The notes under the pieces were generated by a model. That model saw only the letters and a program-made list of their open reading frames with translations. It was not told the DNA's origin and ran no database searches. 5,915 nucleotides of DNA from Chloroflexota bacterium (lineage in GTDB: Bacteria; Chloroflexota; Limnocylindria; Limnocylindrales; CSP1-4): contig JADGQG010000123.1 of NCBI GenBank assembly GCA_017882025.1, positions 1 through 5,915 on the forward strand. Direction: 5' to 3'. Numbering within the stretch: the stretch's first letter is position 1; each line of letters opens with the position of its first letter. Positions 1-5,245 of this stretch are shown one piece after another. Position numbers and translations under genes: made by a program.

Positions 1-438
1 CTGGCGCTCGTCGATCGCGCCCTCGCGGTGGCCCTCGCCAGTGGGGCCAGGTCCGGCCCGTACGTGCTCCAGGCCGCGATCGCCGCCGGCCACGCCCGCG
101 CTCGGCGGGCCGACGAGACCGACTGGCGAGCCATCGCACGCCTGTACGACGCGCTCGTCGCGGAGGTGCCGACGCCGGTCGTCGAGCTCAACCGCGCGGT
201 CGCCGTGGCCATGGCGGATGGGCCCGGCGCCGGGCTCGTCCTCGTCGAAGCGCTGGGCGCGGAAGGGGCGCTCGACGGGTATCACCTCTTCCACGCCGCC
301 CGCGCCGACCTCCTGCGCCGGTTGGGACGGCGCGACGAAGCGGCGCGCGCCTATGGACGGGCCCTGGACCTGGCGAGCAACCAGACCGAACGTACCTTCC
401 TCGCCCGGCGGTTGGCCGAGGTGCGCGCGGCAGGGTGA
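1..438 (+). CDS. ECF sigma factor, ECF42 type, C-terminal part (partial at left edge)
   Basis: The frame is open from base 1 to a TGA at 436-438 and gives 145 residues; the start lies outside the window. What remains is the long C-terminal extension typical of ECF42 sigma factors (DUF6596 plus TPR-like helices). Visible family hallmarks are GPYVLQAAIAAGHA (about residues 19-32), TDWRAIARLYDAL, the block PTPVVELNRAVAVAMADGP, then YHLFHAARADLLRRLGR and a closing ERTFLARRLAEV. The DNA-binding sigma-2 and sigma-4 regions must lie upstream and cannot be checked. In this family the extension is needed for sigma activity, no anti-sigma factor is normally encoded beside it, and a YCII/DGPF-domain protein gene usually sits next to it; if present here, it would be to the left. 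The gene converges on the lipoprotein gene, 70 bp away. Confident as to family, from motif recall rather than a search. Confidence 0.9.
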   Translation: MALVDRALAVALASGARSGPYVLQAAIAAGHARARRADETDWRAIARLYDALVAEVPTPVVELNRAVAVAMADGPGAGLVLVEALGAEGALDGYHLFHAARADLLRRLGRRDEAARAYGRALDLASNQTERTFLARRLAEVRAAG

Positions 439-460
439 CTGGGCGCGACCCGGAAGCAGC

Positions 461-502
461 GCGCCGAGCCGGCGCCGCGGGGATGCGCCGAGCCGGCGCC
501 GC
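461..502. repeat. Two 18-bp direct GC-rich repeats with hairpin potential in a convergent gap
   Basis: The 18-mer GCGCCGAGCCGGCGCCGC occurs at 461-478 and again at 485-502, a 24-bp period. Between the copies, CGGCGC (470-475) can pair with GCGCCG (485-490) over a 9-nt loop. The repeat fills most of the gap between the stop codons of the sigma factor and of the lipoprotein on the opposite strand. It could act as a bidirectional terminator, although no T-tract follows on either strand, or it may be a simple slippage duplication. Confidence 0.5.
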
Positions 503-508
503 CGCACG

Positions 509-1057
509 TCAGCAGGCGAACGTGCCGCTCACGTTCGTGCCGTCGGCCAGGTGGCCTGAGAACGTGCCGCCCGATGCGTCCACGATCAGGAACACGGACG
601 CGCTGTCGTGGTCGAGCACGAACGGCGAGCCGGCGTGCCGGTACGTGACGAGCACGGCATCGCCCTTCAGGGTCCCTCCCCCGGTCGCGGTTCGCACGTC
701 AGTCGGGCTATAGGGGCTTCGCCCTGCAACCAACCCAAAGTATTCCGCTCCGTTGGGCTGGCCGATGTTGACGGCCACCCAGGCGTCCGCGGGGCCGTGC
801 TCGCAGGAACCGCCCGCGTACGTGAGGGCTCCGCCGGGGAGCGTCACGGTCGCCGTGGCGGTCCCGCCCGTGAAGTCGGCCTGCCCCGCCGATGCCGCGG
901 GGGACGCCGCCGACGCCGCCGGGGTCGCCGCCGGACCGGCGTTGGACGCCCCGGGCGAGGGCACGGCCGCAGGCGTTGCGGGCGTGCTCGTCGGACCGCT
1001 GCAGGCTGAAGCGACAAGGCCCACGAGCAGGCCGAGAATCGCGACTGAACGTTTCAG
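509..1057 (-). CDS. Secreted lipoprotein of unknown function, probable CTG start
   Basis: From the CTG at 1055-1057 the protein is 182 residues. It opens with a textbook lipoprotein signal: KR at 2-3, a hydrophobic run AILGLLVGLV, and a lipobox ASAC with the lipidated cysteine at residue 19. An Ala/Ser/Pro/Thr-rich linker covers about residues 20-60. A Gly/Thr/Val-rich, probably all-beta domain follows and ends in GTFAC. It holds only two cysteines, at 85 (GGSCEHG) and at the last residue, 182, which could form a disulfide. The overall plan resembles mycobacterial LpqH-type lipoproteins, but the resemblance is loose and I assign no function. The first ordinary start, GTG at 1022-1024, would remove most of the signal peptide, leaving MGLVASAC, so it is unlikely. 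No ATG, GTG or TTG lies between the upstream ferritin stop and that GTG in this frame. No clear Shine-Dalgarno site is seen. The gene lies 62 bp downstream of the ferritin on the same strand and might be co-transcribed. Confidence 0.8.
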   Translation of the reverse strand: MKRSVAILGLLVGLVASACSGPTSTPATPAAVPSPGASNAGPAATPAASAASPAASAGQADFTGGTATATVTLPGGALTYAGGSCEHGPADAWVAVNIGQPNGAEYFGLVAGRSPYSPTDVRTATGGGTLKGDAVLVTYRHAGSPFVLDHDSASVFLIVDASGGTFSGHLADGTNVSGTFAC

Positions 1058-1096
1058 CTCGTCGGTGTGCCGTGCGCGCCGCAGACCTCTCGCGCA

Positions 1097-1110
1097 GCCC
1101 GCGCGCGGGC
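1097..1110. terminator. Perfect 14-bp palindrome just after the ferritin gene
   Basis: GCCCGCGCGCGGGC reads the same on both strands and can fold as a 5-bp GC stem (GCCCG/CGGGC) with a CGCG loop. It begins 9 bp past the ferritin stop codon in the direction of ferritin transcription and lies upstream of the lipoprotein start. No T-run follows, so a factor-independent terminator is not clear. It could instead be an mRNA-stabilising hairpin or an operator for the lipoprotein gene. Confidence 0.3.
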
Positions 1111-1119
1111 CAAGTGGAG

Positions 1120-1650
1120 TCAGAGCGCTCCGCCCGCGGCGCGCGGCATGCCGGCCTCAGGCGCCGCTTCACCCCCGGTCGTCCGCGCCAGGTATGCCTC
1201 GACGAGCAGGAGGTTCGAGGTTGAGGCTCGCTCGACGGTCTTGAGGAGAGCCGCCATGCTCGACACCTCCTCGAGCTGCTCCTTGAGGAACCACTGCATG
1301 AATTGTTCCGCCACGAGATCGGCGTCCTTGCGCGCGAAGATGGCGAGCGCGCTGATCTGGTCCGTGACCCGGCGCTCCTGCGCGAGCGCGAGGGCGACCG
1401 GTTCCGTCGCGTCTGCGAACGACGTCCGCGGCACGGCGACGCCTGGGATGGCGATCGCTTCACCGGCGTCCAGCAGGTATTGCACGAGCATCATCGCGTG
1501 GTTGCGCTCCTCGACCGCCTGCCGGTAGAAGAAGCCGGCCAGCTGGGGGAGCGTCTCGCCGTCGTACCACACGGCGATCGCCACGTACTGCTGCGATGCC
1601 GCGAACTCGTTCGCGATCTGGGTCGTGAGCGCGTCAGTGAAGCGGGACAT
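1120..1650 (-). CDS. Ferritin, BfrB-like non-haem iron-storage protein
   Basis: This 176-residue four-helix ferritin oxidises Fe(II) and stores it as a mineral in the cytosol, normally as a 24-mer shell. Ferroxidase residues are all present: E15 (IANEF), E48 and H51 (VEERNHAMM), E92 (QERRVTDQ) and Q125 with E127/E128 (FLKEQLEEV). The blocks ASQQYVAIAVWYD, LPQLAGFFYRQAVEERNHAM and AEQFMQWFLKEQ closely match mycobacterial BfrB as I remember it. The C-terminal tail also resembles it (PRAAGGAL here, PHAAGGRL there). No haem-binding methionine typical of bacterioferritin proper stands out. I chose the ATG at 1650 because GGAGG lies at 1658-1662 with 7-nt spacing and MSRFTDALTTQI aligns with the usual start; an in-frame start 24 codons upstream would add an atypical leader. 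It may be iron-regulated, but no recognisable IdeR or Fur box was found. The product name is secure; the BfrB symbol is only by analogy. Confidence 0.95.
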   Translation of the reverse strand: MSRFTDALTTQIANEFAASQQYVAIAVWYDGETLPQLAGFFYRQAVEERNHAMMLVQYLLDAGEAIAIPGVAVPRTSFADATEPVALALAQERRVTDQISALAIFARKDADLVAEQFMQWFLKEQLEEVSSMAALLKTVERASTSNLLLVEAYLARTTGGEAAPEAGMPRAAGGAL

Positions 1651-1657
1651 GCGAATG

Positions 1658-1662
1658 CCTCC
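1658..1662 (-). promoter_or_regulatory. Ribosome binding site of the ferritin gene
   Basis: GGAGG on the minus strand, 7 nt before the ATG at 1648-1650. It decides the start in favour of MSRFTDAL over the longer in-frame alternative beginning at 1722. Confidence 0.8.
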
Positions 1663-1776
1663 GGCGGGGTGGGAGATGGGGTCCGAACCGATAGAGAAAC
1701 GCCCGCCAAGTGTACGCCGCACTGCCGGCGACAGGTCCCAGAACGCCCTCCGTCGACCCCGCGGACCACCCGTGGC

Positions 1777-1830
1777 GCCGGTTCAGCGAGCCAGCGCGTC
1801 GACCCGCCGATCCAGGAACGCTACCTGAGC
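1777..1830 (-). repeat. Near-copy of the Nudix gene 3' end (copy A of a 54-bp direct repeat)
   Basis: Bases 1777-1830 match 2787-2840 at 48 of 54 positions without gaps, an offset of exactly 1010. Copy B covers the last 15 codons and the stop of the Nudix gene. Read in the same frame, copy A ends with DAQVAFLDRRVDALAR and a stop, against DAQVPFLDRLVDALVR in the Nudix protein. The match fades just upstream of the Asp codon and a few bases past the stop, so only the tail is shared. It may be what remains of a second Nudix gene, or the end of another gene carrying the same tail. Confidence 0.7.
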
Positions 1831-1844
1831 ATCCCAGGCGATCA

Positions 1845-2045
1845 GACGCCGGCTGGGTCCCTCAGCGCTATCCCGATCGCCGTCCCCATCGCGGGCGCGA
1901 TCACGAGCGGCGAGACGAGGCCCCGGCCGACGACGCCGTCGCGAACCCAGACCGTGGTACAGGCGGCCGTGACCGGCAGTCGTGCCTACACGAGGACCGG
2001 CGACAGGCCGAGCGCAACGCTCACGGGCAGCGCGCCCCAGATCTC
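1845..2045 (-). pseudogene. Remnant of a membrane protein gene (tentative)
   Basis: On the minus strand, one frame between a TGA (2046-2048) and a TGA (1842-1844) reads as 66 mostly hydrophobic codons interrupted by a single TAG at 1986-1988. Before the TAG it reads ALPVSVALGLSPVLV. After it come LPVTAACTTVWVRDGVVGRG and then LVSPLVIAPAMGTAIGIALRD, which looks like two or three membrane helices. About nine in ten codons end in G or C, as in the real genes here, while the competing frame is Arg-rich. There is no plausible start or Shine-Dalgarno site. I do not recognise the family. It could be a chance hydrophobic frame, so confidence is low. Confidence 0.35.
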
Positions 2046-2067
2046 TCACGGCGAATCGAGGCGCCCT

Positions 2068-2514
2068 TCACGCCTGGCCGCGCGCCGCCTCGAGCTTGGC
2101 GATCTTGTCGAGCAGGGTGCCGATCGCGTCGTCCTGGGCCTTGAGATGGTCCTGGATCTGCTGGGCTTCGTGGAGCGTGGCTTCGGCGTCCTGGTACGTC
2201 TCGTCGGCTCGCTTGTCCGAGACGCGGGAGAGGATGTTCTGGCCAACCATGATGACCGAGAGCATGACGAGCTGGATGAACGTCTGGCTGACCCACTGGA
2301 TAAGGGTGAGCAATCCACCACTGACGGCCTGTGGCACGACAGTCAGGGCAAGGAGGGCGAAGGCGTACGCGCACCACATCGTCCCAACCGCGGTCGTCAG
2401 GGCGAGCGCGATCTTCCCGTTCATGCCCTCATGTTCGTCTCGCGTCTTGGCCGGGCCGGCCTTCTTGCGCGCGGCGATCCGCGGATGGGGATGGTGCTCG
2501 AAGATCACTGGCAT
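2068..2514 (-). CDS. Small membrane protein with coiled-coil tail, conserved but uncharacterised
   Basis: This is a 148-residue protein in three parts. A basic/His-rich cytoplasmic N-terminus (about 1-33; HHPHPR and RKKAGPAK) comes first. Two membrane helices follow: about 35-60 (ALTTAVGTMWCAYAFALLAL) and about 68-95 (WVSQTFIQLVMLSVIMVGQN). The charged helical C-terminus (about 98-145; DKRADETYQDAEATLHEAQQ) has a heptad-like pattern suggesting a coiled coil. The VGTMWCAY and VGQN blocks recall a widespread family of unknown function. The plan of two helices, an xxMVGQN-type helix end and a coiled coil also recalls DUF1003 proteins, but I am not sure they are related. The start is the ATG at 2514, backed by AGGGAG at 2521-2526 with 6-nt spacing. 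It sits 278 bp downstream of the Nudix gene on the same strand and is probably transcribed on its own. Function unknown. Confidence 0.85.
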   Translation of the reverse strand: MPVIFEHHPHPRIAARKKAGPAKTRDEHEGMNGKIALALTTAVGTMWCAYAFALLALTVVPQAVSGGLLTLIQWVSQTFIQLVMLSVIMVGQNILSRVSDKRADETYQDAEATLHEAQQIQDHLKAQDDAIGTLLDKIAKLEAARGQA

Positions 2515-2792
2515 GCTCGTCTCCCTGCAATGCTGGCGGCCCGGCCGTTCGTGCCGGCGACACGCTACCGCCCATCATCCACGGCTACCTCGCTGGCCGC
2601 TTGATCACGAGGCCCTCTCCATGGAGGAACATCGGTTCGCGTCGCGACGCTCCTCGCCGGCGGTTGCACAGCCTTCACCGTGCGCCGGCGGGTGGCCGCC
2701 GTGGCCGGGTCGCGGTCGTGCAGGACGACCAGCAGACCGTCGAAGCGTTCACCCAGCGAGCGCGGCGCCCTGGGAGCGTGCGACCGGCCGGT
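2515..2792. other. Intergenic stretch between Nudix and small membrane protein genes
   Basis: No gene is supported. In the same frame as the Nudix gene, the DNA after its stop stays open to a TAG at 2565-2567 and includes a protein-like stretch, LGERFDGLLVVLHDRD (about 2709-2756). It has no start and loses coding character further on. The promoter of the membrane protein gene should lie here, but no convincing -35/-10 pair was found. A 10-bp palindrome ACCGGCCGGT (2783-2792) directly follows the Nudix stop. Confidence 0.5.
2521..2526 (-). promoter_or_regulatory. Ribosome binding site of the small membrane protein gene
   Basis: AGGGAG on the minus strand, 6 nt before the ATG at 2512-2514. It supports this start over the internal methionine at residue 31. 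Confidence 0.7.
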
Positions 2793-2840
2793 TCAGCGAA
2801 CCAGCGCGTCGACCAACCGATCCAGGAACGGAACCTGCGC
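2787..2840 (-). repeat. Copy B of the 54-bp direct repeat, the genuine Nudix gene 3' end
   Basis: This is the partner of 1777-1830 (48/54 identical). It contains the stop codon of the intact Nudix gene. GGTTC (2790-2794) and GAACC (2798-2802) form a 5-bp stem over the AGC loop across that stop. In copy A the second arm is GAGCC, which still pairs if one G-U wobble is allowed. Confidence 0.7.
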
Positions 2841-3260
2841 GTCCTTCAGTCGGACCCGCGCCTCGCCCAGGTCGAACCACGCCACGCGGTCGATCTCCGG
2901 AAACGCTTCCAGCCGGCCGGAACCGCGCGGCCACTCGAGAGAGAACGTGTTGCTGTGCGCCGCGGCTGGGTCCAGATCGCCGGGGAGCGCCCACGCGTGG
3001 ACAACCTTGCCACCCCGCTGCCGGATCGTACCCAGCGGGATGGTGCTCTGATCCGGAGAGGGGTGGCCGGTCTCCTCTCGGAACTCGCGTCGCGCAACGT
3101 CGACCAGGTCCTCCCCCGGCTCCCCCTCGCCCTTGGGGATGGACCAGTTGCCCAGGTCCTTCGTCGCGTGGAAAGGCCCGCCGGGATGGGCCAGGAGCAC
3201 CTCCAGGTGCCCGTCCCGAATGCGGTGGAGGAGGATCCCCGCGCTGACGCGATCGGCCAT
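2793..3260 (-). CDS. Nudix hydrolase (MutT-like)
   Basis: This 155-residue single-domain Nudix protein hydrolyses a nucleoside diphosphate linked to another moiety, using Mg2+ or Mn2+. The Nudix box is intact at about residues 44-66: G44, E50, then REFREETG with R58, E59, E62, E63 and G65. Around it are blocks seen in a common family of bacterial Nudix proteins resembling asymmetric Ap4A hydrolases: SAGILLHR near the start, VLLAHPGGPF, KDLGNWSIPKGE, IRQRGGKVVHAWA, SNTFSLEWP and EFPEIDRVAWF-like FPEIDRVAWFDL. The substrate cannot be told from sequence. I prefer the ATG at 3260 (MADRVSAG), where homologues usually begin; an ATG at 3290 would add ten atypical residues. Neither has a strong Shine-Dalgarno site (GAGAA lies 7 nt before 3260). 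It diverges from the sulP gene with 126 bp between starts. Its last codons recur about 1 kb downstream. Confidence 0.93.
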   Translation of the reverse strand: MADRVSAGILLHRIRDGHLEVLLAHPGGPFHATKDLGNWSIPKGEGEPGEDLVDVARREFREETGHPSPDQSTIPLGTIRQRGGKVVHAWALPGDLDPAAAHSNTFSLEWPRGSGRLEAFPEIDRVAWFDLGEARVRLKDAQVPFLDRLVDALVR

Positions 3261-3328
3261 GGCGCGATTCTCGCAGGTCCCCGTTGGCATCGCGCCCGAC
3301 GGGGCAGCTCGACGTGCCGCATCATGGC

Positions 3329-3352
3329 CGGGACGCGGCGTGCTGCGTCCCG
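3329..3352. promoter_or_regulatory. Strong inverted repeat in the sulP leader
   Basis: CGGGACGC (3329-3336) and GCGTCCCG (3345-3352) are perfect inverted copies 8 nt apart. As RNA the stem can extend inward by a G-U and a G-C pair to about 10 bp closed by a CGTG tetraloop. It ends 34 nt before the sulP start and lies in the 126-bp divergent gap shared with the Nudix gene. It could be a repressor operator at the DNA level or a leader hairpin in the sulP mRNA. No T-tract follows, so a terminator is not obvious. Confidence 0.45.
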
Positions 3353-3386
3353 TTCACCGCCCGCGAAGCACCGAGGGTCGTGAGTC

Positions 3387-5183
3387 GTGCCGATCGAACC
3401 GCTCGAGGCCCACTCGCCGCCGGAGACCATTCCACCGCGCGACGCCCGTCGCGCCATCTCCCGTGGGCTCCCGATCCTCGCCGCGCTCCGCGGGTACGGG
3501 CCCGCCTCGTTCCGCGCGGACCTCGTGGCTGGGATCGTCCTGTCGGCGCTCCTTGTCCCGGCCGGGATGGGGTACGCGGAGGCCGCCGGCCTCCCGCCGA
3601 TCACCGGCCTCTACGCCACGGTCGGGCCGCTCGTCGCCTACTTCCTGGTGGGCCCGTCGCGGATCCTGGTGCTGGGGCCTGACTCGGCGCTCATCGCTCC
3701 CGTCGCGGCCACGATCATCCCGCTCGCGGGCGGCGATGACGGGCGCTCCGTCGCCCTCGCCGCGGCGCTTGCCCTGATGGTGGGCGCCATCTGTATCGCC
3801 GCGGCCGCAGCGCGGCTCGGGTTCCTGACCGACCTGCTCTCGCGGCCGGTCCGCGTCGGCTACATGAACGGAATCGCGCTGACCGTGATCGTGAGCCAGG
3901 TCCCGAAGCTGCTGGGCTTCTCCGTCGACGGATCGGACTTCCTGGGGGAGTCGATCGGGATCGTCCGGGGCGTCCTGGACGGCAGGGTGGTGCCCGTCGC
4001 GCTGCTGATCGGCGCCGGCGCGCTCATGGTGATCCTCGTCCTCCGCCGCGCATCGCGCCGCCTCCCCAGCGTCCTCATCGCGGTCATCCTCGCCACGCTC
4101 GTCGTCACGCTCTTCGGGCTGGCGAACCAGCTCGCGGTCGTCGGCGCGGTCCCGCGCGGCTTCGCCGCCGTCGGGATCCCGGCCGTCAGCCTCGCCGACC
4201 TGCTGGCGCTCGTCCCCGGCGCGCTCGGGATCGCCCTTGTGGCATTCACTGACACGAGCGTCATCTCAAGGACGTTCGCGGCCCGCCGCGGCGAGGCGGT
4301 GGACCCAGACCATGAGCTCGCCGCGCTGGGCGTCGCCAACGTCGCCTCCGGTCTCATCGGCGGCTTCCCGATCAGCAGCAGCGCGACGCGGACGCCGGTG
4401 GCGGAGGCAGCCGGCTCCAGGACGCAGGTGACGGGCCTGGTGGGCGCGGGCGTCATCGTCCTCCTGCTCGTCGCGACACCCGGCCTGCTCACCAACCTCC
4501 CGTCGACGGCCCTGGCCGCGATCGTCATCGCCGCCGCCCTGAGCCTGTTCGACCTCGCGGGCGCGCGTCGGCTCCTCCGCCTCCGCCGGTCCGAGTTCGG
4601 GCTGTCGGTCGCCAGCTTCCTCGGCGTCGTCATCTTCGGCGTCCTGCCCGGGATCGGGATCGCGGTGGGCCTCTCGCTCCTGAACTTCATCCGGCATGCC
4701 TGGCGGCCGCACGAGGCGATCCTCGGACGCGTCCCGAACTACAAGGGCTACCACGACATCGGGCGGCACCCGGACGCGCGGCAGGTGCCGGGACTCCTCC
4801 TCTACCGCTGGGACGCGCCGCTCTTCTTCGCGAACGCTGACCTCTTCCGGGACCGGGTGCGGGCGGCCGTCCGCGGCGTCGACCCGCCCATCCGCTGGCT
4901 CGTCATCTCGGCCGAGCCGGTGACCGACATCGACACGACGGCCGCCGACGCGCTCGACGAGGTGATCACCGACCTCGCACGCGCCGGCATCGAGCTCCAC
5001 TTCGCCGAGATGAAGGGGAACGTCAAGGACCGGCTGAAGGACTACGGGATCTACCAGCGGCTCGGCGACGCGGGCTTCCACCCGACCGTGGGGACGGCCG
5101 TCAAGGCGTACCTGGCCGGGCATCCCGTCCCGTGGCAGGACTGGGAAGACGCGGCCGACACGCCGGGGGCCGTTCCTGGCTGA
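3387..5183 (+). CDS. SulP family anion transporter with STAS domain (possible sulfate permease)
   Basis: This 598-residue inner-membrane protein belongs to the SLC26/SulP family, whose members move sulfate, bicarbonate or other anions. The membrane domain spans about residues 40-440 (14 helices in two inverted repeats in known structures). Family blocks are visible: ALLVPAGMGYAEAAGLPPITGLYA (about 54-77, shown in part by PAGMGYAEAAGLPP), VGPSRILVLGPDSALIAP (about 88-105) and SATRTPVAEAAGSRTQVTG (about 332-350). A cytoplasmic STAS domain covers about 465-575, with the loop DIDTTAAD at 514-521 where STAS proteins carry their phosphorylatable or regulatory Ser/Thr. Length is normal. The GTG start at 3387 has GAGGG at 3373-3377, 9 nt upstream; the first in-frame Met lies inside the first helix. 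Sulfate is favoured by the cysK gene next door, but SulP substrates cannot be read from sequence and bicarbonate is equally possible. Confidence 0.93.
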   Translation: MPIEPLEAHSPPETIPPRDARRAISRGLPILAALRGYGPASFRADLVAGIVLSALLVPAGMGYAEAAGLPPITGLYATVGPLVAYFLVGPSRILVLGPDSALIAPVAATIIPLAGGDDGRSVALAAALALMVGAICIAAAAARLGFLTDLLSRPVRVGYMNGIALTVIVSQVPKLLGFSVDGSDFLGESIGIVRGVLDGRVVPVALLIGAGALMVILVLRRASRRLPSVLIAVILATLVVTLFGLANQLAVVGAVPRGFAAVGIPAVSLADLLALVPGALGIALVAFTDTSVISRTFAARRGEAVDPDHELAALGVANVASGLIGGFPISSSATRTPVAEAAGSRTQVTGLVGAGVIVLLLVATPGLLTNLPSTALAAIVIAAALSLFDLAGARRLLRLRRSEFGLSVASFLGVVIFGVLPGIGIAVGLSLLNFIRHAWRPHEAILGRVPNYKGYHDIGRHPDARQVPGLLLYRWDAPLFFANADLFRDRVRAAVRGVDPPIRWLVISAEPVTDIDTTAADALDEVITDLARAGIELHFAEMKGNVKDRLKDYGIYQRLGDAGFHPTVGTAVKAYLAGHPVPWQDWEDAADTPGAVPG

Positions 5184-5205
5184 CCCGGCGCTCCGGGACC
5201 GCCGG
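5184..5205. terminator. Hairpin after sulP in the convergent gap
   Basis: CCGGCG (5185-5190) pairs with CGCCGG (5200-5205) over 9 nt; alternatively CCCGG (5184-5188) pairs with CCGGG (5193-5197) over a CGCT loop. It begins right after the sulP stop. There is no T-run, so it is a weak terminator candidate, as is common in GC-rich genomes. Confidence 0.4.
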
Positions 5206-5229
5206 CAGTCGCAGAGTCAGCCTGTTGGC

Positions 5230-5245
5230 GGGGCTCGTCAGCCCC
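5230..5245. terminator. Hairpin overlapping the cysK stop codon
   Basis: GGGGCT (5230-5235) and AGCCCC (5240-5245) form a 6-bp stem with a CGTC tetraloop. The cysK stop (5238-5240, minus strand) sits in the loop and first pair. Facing the sulP hairpin 24 bp away, it may help end transcription from both sides; no T-run is present. Confidence 0.35.

Larger units (their letters stand above)
1651..2067. other. Gene-poor stretch between ferritin and membrane protein genes
   Basis: No intact gene is convincing here. Open frames are Arg/Pro/Ser-rich shadows. The part next to the ferritin (1651-1776) should carry its promoter. A weak -10-like TACACT (minus strand, 1709-1714) is present, but without a good -35, so I do not annotate it. 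The middle holds a near-copy of the 3' end of the Nudix gene, and 1845-2045 holds an interrupted hydrophobic frame; both are listed separately. The stretch looks like a graveyard of gene remnants rather than a regulatory region of this size. Confidence 0.6.

Noticed and set aside
895..990. GCC/GCG-rich repeats inside the lipoprotein gene as a possible minisatellite
   Set aside because: They simply encode the Ala/Ser/Pro linker; there is no regular period.
708..1463. Minus-strand 251-codon open frame overlapping the ferritin and lipoprotein genes
   Set aside because: It is an Arg/Ser-rich shadow in another frame of two genes with recognisable motifs.
1709..1714. TACACT as a -10 box for the ferritin gene
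   Set aside because: No acceptable -35 hexamer at 16-18 bp spacing; a single hexamer match is too weak to annotate.
2565..2792. Open frame continuing after the Nudix stop, with LGERFDGLLVVLHDRD
   Set aside because: It has no start codon with a ribosome site, no recognised family, and a length unremarkable for this base composition. Readthrough or a lost C-terminal domain cannot be supported, because the Nudix protein already has normal length.
1777..2840. Composite transposon or insertion element bounded by the two 54-bp direct repeats
   Set aside because: The repeats are parts of coding sequence, there are no terminal inverted repeats or target-site duplications, and no transposase or integrase lies between them.
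1303..3383. Long plus-strand open frames (for example 1303-2604, 1982-3247 and 2331-3383)
   Set aside because: They lie opposite genes with clear family motifs (ferritin, membrane protein, Nudix), are Arg/Pro/Ser-rich, show no domain, and arise because stop codons are rare in GC-rich DNA.
3860..5123. Minus-strand open frames opposite sulP (3860-4690 and 4266-5123)
   Set aside because: They are antisense shadows of the SulP reading frame, with low-complexity composition.
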